DNA of 37,424 bases from contig MU130360.1 in assembly GCA_015039465.1 (NCBI GenBank), positions 56,016 to 93,439 of the forward strand, given 5' to 3'. The first letter of the stretch is position 1. Each line of letters opens with the position of its first letter. Positions 21,323 to 30,877 of this stretch are shown in pieces. The position numbers and the translations under genes are program-made. Source of the DNA: Phlegmacium glaucopus. Its lineage: Eukaryota; Basidiomycota; Agaricomycetes; Agaricales; Cortinariaceae. Below the pieces are notes generated by a model. It made no database searches. It had not been told where the DNA came from and worked only from the letters and a program-made list of their open reading frames with translations.

Positions 21323-22565
21323 GAGGTCTTTACACTCCCCCACGTCTTCCTGGAGGAATCCTGGTGGATTCCTACCTATTCCTCCTGGAATCCTGGAGGA
21401 ATCCTACCATTCCTGGTAGGAATACCAGGATTCCGGGAGGAATTTCCTACCAGCCAATTTCCTCTGATTTCCTCTGAAATTGAAATTCCTTGCTCTTCCC
21501 AATCCAGGTGGATTCCGGGTGGATTCCTGGTACTCAAGGAAATTTATACCAGGAATTTGGGAATTCCTTAGGAATTAATCCACCAGGAATCCACCCGGAA
21601 TCCTTGGAATTCCTGGTACTACCATTAAATAGTATTTATTATTAATATGTAAAGGTAAAATAGAAATATATAGGTTAATTGTAATCCATACATATATAGG
21701 TTAACATATATTAAAGGTGGCAATGCCTTGCTGCCATTTGAATTTTGAATTTTGTTCAGGCTGCGAGGTTTGATCATGTGACCACATGTGACCACATGTG
21801 ACACTCAGAATCCTGGAGGAATCCAGGAGGAATCCAGGAATTCCTGATAAATGAGATTATTCCTGGTGGATTCCTAGTAAATTCTGGGTGCATTCCTAGT
21901 ATTCCTGGTGATTCCTGGTGGATTCCTGGTTGTAGTGACAGTTGTGGTTGTAAGCAAAGTGCTGTTGAGATGTGTCACACCTCACAGCCTGAACAAAATT
22001 CAACATTCAAATGGCAGCCACCTTTAATATGTGTTAACCTATATATGTATGGATTACAATTAACTTATGTATTGTTATTTTACCTTTAAATAATATTTAA
22101 TGGTAGTACAGAAATACTAGGAATCCACCCAGAATTTACTAGGAATCCACCAGGAATAATCTCATTTATCAGGAATTCCTGGATTCCTCCTGGATTCCTG
22201 GTTGTAGTGAGAGTGTCACATGTGGTCACATGACCAAACCTCGCAGCCTGAACAAAATTCAAAATTCAAATGGCAGCAAGGCATTGCCACCTTGTAATAT
22301 ATGTTAACCTATATATGTATGGATTACAATTAACTTATGTATTTCTATTTTACCTTTAAATATTAATAATAAATACTATTGAATGGTAGTACCAGGAATT
22401 CACAAGGATTCCTGGTGGACTCCTGGTGGATTCATTTCTGGTATAATTTCCTTGAGTACCAGGAATCCACCAGGAATCCACCTGGAATCCTCCAGGAATC
22501 CTCCAGGAATATTCTCATTTACCAGGAATTCCTGGAGGAAGACGTGGGGGAGTGTAAAGTTCAGA
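21323..22565. mobile_element. Complete 1.24 kb fold-back element, 8-bp duplication CTCTCCTT
   Basis: Left end GAGGTCTTTACACTCCCCCA and the following CGTCTTCCTGGAGGAAT are mirrored at the right (GGAGGAAGACGTGGGGGAGT). CTCTCCTT flanks both sides (21315-21322 and 22566-22573). Subterminal words are GGAATCC/TCCTGG, iterated dozens of times in both orientations. A block of about 200 bp, with GCCTGAACAAAATTCAAAAT and a TATATAGGTTAA landmark, is present three times: 21610-21810 inverted, 21960-22110 and 22215-22385 direct. The whole therefore folds on itself. No ORF of substance; non-autonomous. Confidence 0.88.
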
Positions 22566-22816
22566 CTCTCCTTGCTCAAAGGAAATTCCCCTACTAACTG
22601 CAGGTAAATATAAAGCTATATGAAGAAAGGGTTCCTATTGATGAGAATTAGAGGACTCAGGTGACAATTTTAATGGTTGATGAACTTCATTTTTTTTTAG
22701 ATCATAGGCTTAATTCAGGTTTTATTTAAGTGCTAAGGCTTAAGAAAAAAATTAGGGGTCAATAACCTCTTAGATATGAATGACATCAGTGTCAAAAATG
22801 CTGACTAAAGGGCCAC
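22566..22816. other. Short spacer, no feature seen
   Basis: A gap between the fold-back element and the next solo LTR, probably pre-insertion host sequence. Confidence 0.4.
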
Positions 22817-23263
22817 TGTTAGGGAACAACTGGTAGAATGGTTGGCCTTACACTCATACTCTTGGATAACCCCATAAACATTGTTATTGACCAAGGTGCA
22901 CATCCTGTATCTGCACCTTAACTATTTATACTAAGGTACATGGTCTGTGCACTTGTATGTACATGTGTGTATAGTGATAAGGATCAGTCATGTAATACTA
23001 AACTACTAAGCAGATAGCTAACTGGGCTCATGACTAAGGTGTAATGACTAAGACTATGGATCTAGGTCCAGGAGACAGGTAAGGGTAGGCACTAGAGTAG
23101 TAAGCTCGTGATGGGATGTCACATGGTGACAGAGGGGGTAGGGTGTGTGCTGTAGGCCTAGGTGATAGCATAGGGCTGTTGTATGATGGGTAAGATTGGT
23201 GACGAGTGGTGCTATGTGTAGACTGGGAGGCATAGGGTAGGACTAAAGGGAAGTCCCCTGACA
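22817..23263 (+). repeat. Solo LTR, family 2, copy b (GCCAC)
   Basis: Starts TGTTAGGGAACAAC and ends GTCCCCTGACA, with GCCAC directly outside both ends (22812-22816 and 23264-23268). TATA-like CTATTTATACTAAG near 22922. It abuts the downstream end of the NTPase relic on the minus strand, so it probably inserted in that gene. Confidence 0.93.
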
Positions 23264-23673
23264 GCCACACTTACAATTGATGCATTTCCTGCTGAGTCCA
23301 TTGCAGGGATCCTTCCACTACATTTCGTTTGGAGAAGTTGTATATATAATAAAAGTCTTGTTCCCTGGTCCACCAAGGGGGTATGAACTGCACATGAGTT
23401 GACCAAGGGTCCAGACCAAACACTGGAAATAAACCAGGAGGAAGTCCTTAGGCTTCTTGTACACAACTTCATTTACAAACACATAGCAGCTCTCACCATA
23501 GTGCCACAAAGCATAATAAATCCAAATAGATTTGCTTAATTAGTAATATGTTGTTAGTGAGGCCTACCAGCAATAGAAGAATATTTACCTATGCCTGGCT
23601 GCCCTGTAATGATAGCACTGGGAGCCTTCCCAATGGGATCCAAGGTTAAACCTGCTCTACAGCTCATCATAAA
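23264..23673 (-). pseudogene. P-loop NTPase relic (Crinkler/RHS-type), bounded by two insertions
   Basis: On the minus strand, one exon ends SAIITGQPGIG, the start of a Walker A phosphate-binding loop. After a GTAAAT...AAG stretch of about 70 nt, coding resumes with KSIWIYYALWHYGESCYVFV, which completes the loop (GQPGIG-KS) and continues as in a family of NTPases with Trp/Tyr-rich strands after the loop. Downstream are FIIYTTSP and WKGSLQWTQQE. Joining the exons in phase needs one extra base, so a single-base loss may have broken the gene. The family resembles the NTPase of Crinkler/RHS-type proteins common in mushroom genomes; this is my recollection, not a search result. The 5' part is cut off by the element at 23674 and the 3' part by the LTR at 22817. 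Confidence 0.6.
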
Positions 23674-23908
23674 TAGTAGCAGTCAAACATCAAGATTCAA
23701 GGATGATTCAGATGGCGGATTCAGCAAGGATTCAACTCCGATTCTCATCAGTGAATCGTCGCTGAATCGTCTCTGAATCGCTAAGTCACTCTGACCGTCA
23801 ACCTTTTCTGCTGCGATTCATACAACAATTCATTATAAATTCTACTTAGATACTAGAATACACATAATTATGATATGGTGTCTCCCAAAGCCTCCCATCA
23901 CAACCACC
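23674..23908 (+). mobile_element. 5' terminal region of element B, with GATTCA words
   Basis: Identical to 17691-17742 over 52 bp, then diverging. The divergent part still carries many GATTCA/GAATCG words (GTGAATCGTCGCTGAATCGT). It leads into the transposase gene at 23909. It interrupts the minus-strand NTPase sequence. A 3' end was not found, so no target duplication can be shown. Confidence 0.75.
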
Positions 23909-24997
23909 ATGGCCAAGCTTCCCCGGCGCAATGCTCGAGCGAAGACACTCGTGCGGCTATACACCAAGCTGCAGTGAGAATATTTACATCGTAAACACCA
24001 TTGCATCTTGAGACTCAAAAGGTCATACCGTCTGCTCCAAATTCCATCAACAGGTAATCTGTCATTGAGCTCACTATCATCCCTATCTTCCAACGATGCT
24101 TCAACTCCGAGTCTGAGTAGCCTGGGTGGAGAGTCTGAGTCTGGAGATATCACAGAGGATGAAGACACAGCCAGCAACGACTCTTGGGCTGATGTTTTGG
24201 GATTGGATTGGCGAGGAAGAGATATGCTAGGTTCTGACACCTCGCTCGACTCTGAATTTGGCATCAACTACAACTCAGATGTTTCTGAGCTCATTTCACA
24301 AGGCAACCGTGACTCCGGTTCGTCTTCCGGCTCTTCCAGATATGGGGGTGATGCGGAATCAAGTTTCGAAAGTGATATGTTGGAGGTGTCAGAAGATGAA
24401 GATGTAGACTCGGATGAGGAGCCTAGTGGTGACCGTTGGGCACGGTTGAGGAGATGGGTGCATCAGAACATCCAAGAAATGTATGCAAGCCACTATGAGA
24501 TGTCACGCGGTGAAATTCCTCGGGGTCCATCTCGAATGCACCATGTCCTTTTCACACTAAAATTAGCTTGTCCTGGCCAGTTCCGTGAAGAGCTTCGTGT
24601 CACCCCTCTCACCTTTGATGTCCTTGTAACAAAGCTTCAAGATGACGTTGTCTTCGGGAACAACTCGAGCTGTCCCCAAATGCCTGTGGAAGAGCAGTTG
24701 GCCATCACCCTCTTCTGCTTTGGTCACGATGGAAATGCTGCAAGCCTTCAGGGGGTTGCAAATTGGGTGGGTATTGGAAAAGGAACTGTATTGTTGGTGA
24801 CCTGTCGAGTGATGACTGCAATCCTTTGGCGAGAATTTATGGACCAAGCAGTACGCTTTCCCGATGCTGAAGAGAAGGAAGCGGCCAAGAAATGGGTTCA
24901 TCAACATTCGTGTAAGGCCTGGCGTAACGGATGGTCTTCTTGGTGGGAGATGTTGGCAGGAGGACAGGTCCTTTTAGAAGCTGACTTTTGTAAGTAG
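23909..24997 (+). pseudogene. Harbinger-like DDE transposase, N-terminal half
   Basis: Proposed exons are 23909-23973 and 24013-24997, with a 39-nt GT-AG intron that keeps frame, giving 349 codons before the stop. The first 180 residues are Ser/Asp-rich and disordered. From about residue 200 come FREELRVTPLTFDVLVTKL, EEQLAITLFCFGHDGN and GVANWVGIGKGTV, the helical DNA-binding region that precedes the nuclease in PIF/Harbinger transposases. The block that should carry the first catalytic Asp (normally VDGT) reads MLAGGQVLLEADF, so the Asp is missing. The rest of the catalytic core is absent, and the sequence after 25000 is unrelated AT-rich DNA. The product could still bind DNA or protein but not cut. 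It probably needed a partner like the 17974 protein. Confidence 0.75.
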
Positions 24998-25127
24998 AGG
25001 CAGCACATTTTCTAGGCAGTTCCAGAACTTTCACTTGCATAACAATGGCAGAAAAAGTATTTCCTGCAATGGCATTTATTTTCTTATTTTTGATTCCATT
25101 GTTTTGCATAGTGTTTCAGTTTGAAAT

Positions 25128-25347
25128 TGTAAGGGCAACCTACAGCCAAGAGGAGATGGAGACTCTAAGGAGAGTGGGAAGTCTATAAAGACTAGAGACA
25201 GTAGCAACAAGCTAGCAATAGTAGGGGGAATCACTGACTACTACTCGAAATAAGGTAGTAGCCAAACAGTGACAAACAAGTATGTAAGCTAGTGAATAAA
25301 ATATAAACAATAAATGGGGTATATACCTGGGAGGGTGTCCCCTTACA
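25128..25347 (+). repeat. Solo LTR, family 4-related, short (GAAAT)
   Basis: Starts TGTAAGGGCAACC and ends GTGTCCCCTTACA, the same end pattern as 9029-9492, with exact GAAAT flanks (25123-25127 and 25348-25352). A TATA-like AAAATATAAAC is near 25300. At 220 bp it is half the length of the related LTRs. Confidence 0.88.
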
Positions 25348-26140
25348 GAAATAACAAGAACAAGGGCTTCTTTGAGTGATCTTGCACTTGAATAAATTGT
25401 TTTTTCACATCAAACCAGGTAATGGCATTGGACACCATTTGTGAATGATGTCATTGAATAAATTTTTGAGTTTGTCACCTATGGGATAGTCAATTGACCA
25501 GTCTTCTTGGTCCCCTCTGAATTATTAAGTGAGTGAACAGTGATGTTAAATATTCAAGGTTACTCATGATTGTGTATTAACTTATTTGCACTCAAGGTAG
25601 TGGGAGGATGACAGCTTTTTGCTGAGTCCAAGGTCATTGTTGCTCTAATAGGTCTTAGTAAAGCACATTTATAAATTCTATATACAGCAACTTGAACAGA
25701 TCATGTGCCTTATGAGTAGTGCTTAAAAATAACAGTCTGGTTAGGTCTGGTTATTTGGTGCCCAGGGGCTCTAACTGAGACAGAGACCAGTTAGCCTTCA
25801 TCCCAGAACCAAAAATAACCTAACCAGACTGCAACTAACCAGTTATAGTCAGTTATTTGCAGTTACTAACTGGTTAGGACCAAAAAACTAAAATTTGGCA
25901 AAAAGCAGGCAAATCCATCTATATATGTCTCAGTAAATATTATTTCTGCTTATTTTAGCTTTAAAACAGGCCCAAGAACACTTAATTCAGTGAAGAATTG
26001 ACATATTTATAAAAAGAATCTTAAAAATCTACTATTTTGACTAATATTTAGAGATTTGACAATAACTCAGTCAAATTTTGAGTGTTTTTGATGTTCTTAG
26101 GCACATTTTGAAGGAGTAAAATAGGGGCAGTTATAACCGG
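25348..26140. repeat. Spacer with a fold-back array of CTGGTTAG / CTAACCAG words
   Basis: 25725-25880 holds repeated CTGGTTAG(G/T) and its complement in both orientations, and GTTATAACCGGTTATAAC at 26132 may be the other end of the same partial element. The rest is AT-rich with no gene seen. Confidence 0.5.
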
Positions 26141-26176
26141 TTATAACACCCTAGCAATAACTCTAACTCGACTGAG

Positions 26177-26640
26177 TTGACTTTGGGACCCCAATCTCCC
26201 ATAGGTTCCATGACCTATGACTTTGGCCCCAACCCTGTCACCCTCATCCTTATTGACCTCCAGGTTCTGAATGTTCAGCTTGAAGAAAGGATCACTGCCC
26301 TCCAGGATAAGATCAAAGAGCTGGAGGTGCAACTCACAGCACAAGAGCCAGACAAAACTGCCATACATGAGGGGAATGAAGATGGTACATACTTACAACC
26401 TCCTTTACATATTCTGGTACATATTCTGACCAAATAAATTGAAGATCATTATGATGCAGAGTGTAGATTTAGATACCAATCTACAGTCATTGCAGAAATG
26501 CCTGTCTCTATGGGTGGTCCCCTGTTGAATTTGAAGAGTGTAACTGCAAGGGAGCTTTTGGGAGGAACAATGATGGTGAAGTCTGTCACTATGCTCTGGA
26601 CTGCCCATACAAGCAATACAATCATTGGTTCAAATTTTCA
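26177..26640 (+). pseudogene. Coiled-coil and cysteine-containing gene fragment (unrecognised)
   Basis: The frame at 26177 includes LNVQLEERITALQDKIKEL, a clear heptad-like coiled coil, and remains open to a GTACAT near 26384 that might be a splice donor. About 130 nt downstream, another frame reads CNCKGAFGRNNDGEVCHYAL and DCPYKQYNHWFKF, with Cys spaced as in a zinc-binding motif. A coiled coil next to a small zinc motif would suit a DNA-binding or transposon-associated protein. I cannot join the pieces securely, and no family is certain. Confidence 0.35.
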
Positions 26641-27112
26641 CCAATGGTCCTATATTGTAACCTAACCATATGTCTTTCATGTTAAAAAGCTGGCCCGTTC
26701 TTTGTTATTTTTGTATGGACACCCCACACTTATTGCAATATAAAATTCAATTCTTCATCCATGAAATTTATAAATAATAAATTGGAGAATAAAGCAAGAA
26801 AAAAGAAATATATGTGGTTTACAGTTCATCACAGTGGCTAAGCATTGTCAAACCATTCTGCCACCAAGTCTTTCTTTCTTCCTCATGGCACAACTTTTCT
26901 TCCTCTGACGCCTTAGCAAACCAATCTGATCCTTCATGAATCCATTTTCAACCTGACAAAATAAGCCACTCACACTGTATTGTGCAACTGAATATCTTGT
27001 TTTGCTATTGCTGATAGGGGGGTATGCCTCACCATGGCAGATGGAATTATGGTTGAGCCACTTGGGAACTCAATAACTAGCCCAAGATCCCAGAGTGTTA
27101 CATTCCATTATA

Positions 27113-28133
27113 AGGTAGGGGTCATTAGGAACCAGCCCACTTATGTAAGCCATTATATAAGCGGCAAAATGTTGGGTTCAAAAAACAAAACAAAAAACAA
27201 AAAAGTAGGGGAAATGAACAGAAATGTGTTAAAATTTAATTTATGTACTTATTGATGTAGTATACTTTTGTTCATGCTCATATTTGAGCTTTAGAGCCAT
27301 GTCTGGGGGTAATATACGATGCCCATGATATTTCCGGTTGGCCCAAGCAGCTTCTGGACCGGTTAAACCTTGGCCGTAAGCACTAATGAACTGAGCAGCA
27401 CGGTTTGCATACCTGATCAATCGATAAGATCGCTCAGCCATGGCAACAAAAAAAAAAGAAGCTCACCGTTGGATTTGAACATGGGGCATCGAGGCATGCT
27501 TTTATGTAATTTTCCATTTCTTTCATATCATTTGTCTTTTGGCTCATTCTGTACATCAGTTTCACAGCACCCCAATATTGGTCAATAAAATTCAGCTCGT
27601 AATGATATTTAGGATAGAAATCACAGAGATGCCCCTGAGATATGATTACCTCTTCATGGTTTTCAGTGATATTTGCTTTTTAAAAGGATTTTTTTGTAAT
27701 TCTGTTGTGCTTTTGTTATTCTGCCCATTGTTCCTTGCCTATTCAAGTTTGATGCTTTTTGATGTGGTTTAGCTGTGTTTTGTTAGTTTTTTTGGGTGTG
27801 GTGGGGTTCCTTTCCCTGCGCCTTATATCACGTGACTGTATTATATAAGCGGCAAAAAGGGGCCTCCAAAATTTCTAACATTTTTTCTGAGTGTGTCAGT
27901 ATAATTTCTAGTGCGTTTGGAGCACTTTTCTCAAGAAAAAAATTCTTTGTTAATAAAAGAGTCAATAATATATTTTCTTACAAACTAAAAACTGAGGATC
28001 AACTATCTACTTCCCCTCTATCATTCCCAGTTTTTAGAATGCTAAAAAGTGGTCTGTGGCAGATGTTATTGAGCTCGGCATTGAAGGTATTTTTTGATTA
28101 CATAAGTTAGCTGGTTCCTAATGACCCCTACCT
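27113..28133. mobile_element. Tc1/mariner-like element, 1021 bp, TA target duplication
   Basis: The terminal inverted repeats are AGGTAGGGGTCATTAGGAAC at left and its complement at right, extending to about 36 bp with two mismatches. TA lies directly outside both ends (27111-27112 and 28134-28135). Comparison with uninterrupted copies of the LTR shows an empty site of exactly the right length if TA is the duplication. It contains a degenerate transposase-like piece at 27241. Confidence 0.85.
27241..27441 (-). pseudogene. Possible transposase remnant inside the Tc1/mariner-like element
   Basis: The 66-codon minus-strand frame includes YANRAAQFISAYGQGLTG and AAWANRKYHGHRILP. The YHGHRxLP-type motif with preceding helices resembles sequences I associate with fungal Tc1/mariner-type transposases, which agrees with the TA target. 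No catalytic acids are present. The link to a family is tentative. Confidence 0.35.
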
Positions 28134-30369
28134 TACATGACTCTGGTCCAGCTCTGTCAGGGTTGTCTCCAGTACTCTGTACTCCATTCCAGTACTTTCC
28201 CTTGTTTCCGGATCTACTCTTCCTACATCCAACTCCGAGACTTCTCCATATCATTCTGGCTCTTCCGATGTTACTCCAAACCCATTACCACACCTTTGCC
28301 ATAACAACTCTTTCTTTGTCATCACTTTCCCATTATCAGTCAGCACACCTGCTATGGATTATTCACCCAAGAATGCAGGACCTTCCAGGAGCAGAATGCA
28401 GCACTTTATATTTATCTTTTATATTTTGGTTGCTATTCCTTATTATTATTTAAGTACTCGAAACTTGTATGTTTTCCTCAGTTCAAATATCAACTTAGTT
28501 TCCTCCTCTTGTTCATCCTCTAAGTCACTGTGACTTCGGGTTCCACTCTGTTCCATTCTTACTCCAAAATTAGGACACAAAGGTTTAGGGTAGCACAGCA
28601 TATACGCTGAGGCTGAAGTCCTTATCTGTTCCATTGTTCCATTCCATTAAACTCTGTCTGATATTCCAGAATACAGTCCTTGAACTGAACACAGAGGACC
28701 AAATGCCCTCCTTTTTGTGGGTTGAAGTTGCCAAGGGCAGAAATTGAGCACCAACCACATGAGAGGTTCACAAAATCTTGATGTGGAAGGGAAACAGTCC
28801 TGGGACCAAATTTTATTGTCATCACTACAAAATATGTGCCTTGGTAAATGGGTCTGATGCTGGGATACTCTTTCAAGAGTTTGTGCACTGTGTCCAGATA
28901 ATAGGCATGCAGGCATGGGGCAAAGGCTTTGAAAAAACCTGCAAAAATAGTGAGTTTAATTTATGAGAGAAGTGAGGGTTAGAGCATGCTATTACCTCCA
29001 GATAGGCCACAAATTTGCTGGATTGAAGGGTGGTGAATGAGCTTGTCAAGTATCGGTGTGTTGTGTTTACCATTTTCCAGCATTTTTGGAGCCTACAGCA
29101 TTTCATAAATTAGCCTAAAAGCAGCAAGACTGGGTTAATACCTACTAGCTGACCACCTCCATGGGATAAACCAACTGAGAAAGCAGTAAATGAGCTATGG
29201 GAGTGCTTCTTTTGCATTCCAGTGGCCCAAAGTCTTCCTCAAGTTTCTTCAATAGCTGCCACTGCCAAGTGGCAAATGTCCTTCCAGCTTTCATCCTTTG
29301 GAATAGGATCTAGTATGCCCATGAAAATTCCATCCACATCAACAATCAGGTGGGATTCCCTATATATCAAACATTCAGAGTTTTCCATGGAAGGAGAAGA
29401 AAGCAGCATACTGCCCATCCCATGGAACAACTCTCATATTAAATTTTGATACTAACTCTTCTAAGGAGTAAATGGTTTCACAGTGATCCTGGTCAGGCTG
29501 GCCCTTCCAACCAGGCTTTAAAGGTGATAACTCTTGATAGTGAAATGGTATTGGAAGGCCCCCGGTGGTAGAGCAGAGTCTCTTTTTGAGAGCAACTGCT
29601 TTAAGTGTTGTATTTTGGGGATTCCTGAACATCATTTCTCTGGGCTAGCTGTTTCTGTTAGTAATTGACCTTACTTTGATGGTGCCTGATTGGCCCAACT
29701 GCTTCTACAACCACCTCCAGAGGGACTGGATGGTGATTGTCAAGGGTGCTGGTTCTAATTATTATTTATTGTTTGCCTTCACCTTTGCCTTTGTAGTCAG
29801 AATAAATGTCTTCATATCTGTTGTCAAGGGCTTTGAGAGACTGTATGGTGTGGTCTACAAAGCTGCATTTAGTAGCAGAGATGGAAATATTTATTTATTG
29901 GACTGACCCTTTTCTTGAATAGAGGTCAAGAAATTTTCAGACCTTTTATCCAAAATCACAAAATGGGGCCTTCATTAATCACTTTTTTTTGAAGGGCTTC
30001 AATGTGTTCAATCCCAATACCAAAGTCAGAATGGAAGTCCAGGTTAAAATGGGCAGGCAGAAGCTGAGATTGTGCTTTTGAAGTCCCTAACATGATGTCA
30101 TTGAAGTATGGATCATAATTCCCATGCAGTTCCAGGAAAATTTGCTGGTCAGATATGGTCCCAACCACTGCATATGTTGCTTACATGGTTGGAGTCTTTT
30201 TATTTAGTTTGGTGTCAATTTAGGTCTAGGGAGTGAAGCTCCATGCAGACATTACAAAGTAGCAATAAAAACTTTTAACTACTGGGTGCCTAGTGCCCAT
30301 TTCCCCTCCCCTCCCTCATTGCACTACCAGTGATATGATTTAAATCTGCATAAGCATGGTTTTTGCTTT

Positions 30370-30588
30370 CAAGATGGGGCTGCTGACCGGCTCCCTTTCA
30401 TCCAAGCTCTTTGTATCATCATTACCAGCGCCACAGGCCACAATTCAGATCAATCTGTCTTCGAGAATGTCTGGGTCCTCTGGGACACTGGTGCTCAGAC
30501 TTCTGTCATCCTCACTAGCCTACTCAATCCTGCTGTGAGGAACAATCAGGATGAAGGTTTTGCTATCATGAAAATCTTGTGTGCTTAG
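30370..30588 (+). CDS. Retropepsin-like aspartic protease exon
   Basis: A 72-codon open frame follows a possible acceptor (TTTGCTTTCAAG) and encodes ENVWVLWDTGAQTSVILTSL. DTGA with preceding hydrophobics and following Ser/Val/Ile is the active-site motif of retroviral-type aspartic proteases, which act as dimers. The frame ends with TAG at 30586-30588. The flap and the second hydrophobic-hydrophobic-Gly motif are not seen, so more exons or truncation are likely. Reverse transcriptase is absent nearby, so it may come from a retroelement or a domesticated fungal gene. It lies upstream of, and divergent from, the oxygenase relic. Confidence 0.6.
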   Translation, partial: QDGAADRLPFIQALCIIITSATGHNSDQSVFENVWVLWDTGAQTSVILTSLLNPAVRNNQDEGFAIMKILCA

Positions 30589-30877
30589 CTTTATACTCGT
30601 GACAGTGACAAAACAATTATTAATATTATGTTATATTTTTTTCAGATTTTTAAACCCAGCCAAGGATGTTCAGGGCTGGCCAGGGCTAGCCAGGCCAAGG
30701 TTACTATTTCCTAATGGAATAAGCCATGTAAGTGAAACAAATAAGACAAGAATGAAATGAGCATGTAAAAAGATTGGAAAAAGGAACATTCATCATCAGT
30801 AATAGAAAAGAAAAGAAAAGAAAATTTATAACACTGGTCTTTTATTCAGATTCTCAACAATCAAGAAGATAGAGTCT
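30589..30877. other. Spacer with short CCAGG/GGCCAGG words and an (AAAAG)n run
   Basis: 30660-30705 contains GGCTGGCCAGGGCTAGCCAG-type words, probably a piece of a fold-back element. 30808-30825 is an AAAAG microsatellite. No gene. Confidence 0.4.

Larger units (their letters stand above)
27096..28691 (-). repeat. Solo LTR, family 1, copy d (CAGAG), interrupted by a Tc1/mariner-like element
   Basis: Left end TGTTACATTCCAT and right end CTTGAACTGAACA are the complements of the family's ends. CAGAG flanks both sides (27091-27095 and 28692-28696). Removing 27113-28133 and one TA restores the LTR to about 570 bp. It sits inside the catalytic exon of the oxygenase gene, between the Leu and Trp of the LVLW motif. 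Confidence 0.9.
26848..30168 (-). pseudogene. TET/JBP-like 2-oxoglutarate/Fe(II) oxygenase gene, split by a solo LTR
   Basis: Minus-strand coding pieces appear in family order. QQIFLELHGNYDPYFNDIML and HFNLDFHSDFGIG lie at 29956-30168. MRVVPWDGQYAAF and ILDPIPKDESWKDIC are at 29239-29640. FTAFSVGLSHGGG is near 29170. The catalytic domain then begins (about 28690-28960): FGPRTVSLPHQDFVNLSCGW and GNFNPQKGGHLVL, with the metal-binding His-x-Asp as HQD at 28775-28783. There the LTR at 27096-28691 intervenes. Beyond it the frame continues exactly (WDLGLVIEFPSGSTI, then a distal His at 27024-27026) and, after one frameshift, TRYSVAQYSVSGLF to a stop at 26848. Such enzymes oxidise 5-methylcytosine or thymine in DNA. 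An intron near 28965-28990 has clear sites (GTAATA...TTTGCAG). Breaks: the LTR, the frameshift near 27005 and a frame change near 29400. Upstream exons were not found. Confidence 0.75.

Noticed and set aside
22379..22607. Two overlapping plus-strand ORFs with repeated RNPPGI-type peptides
   Set aside because: Translated GGAATCC word arrays at the end of the 21323 element.
25230..25255. Possible 3' end of element B (complement TAGTAGTCAGTGATTCC)
   Set aside because: Weak similarity with gaps, lies inside a solo LTR with exact duplications, and has no matching target site.
29735..29760. GGTGATTGTCAAGGGTGCT, similar to the hAT-type end TAGTGATTGTCAAGGGT
   Set aside because: Only about 14 bp match, no partner end and no target duplication; probably chance within an intron-like region.
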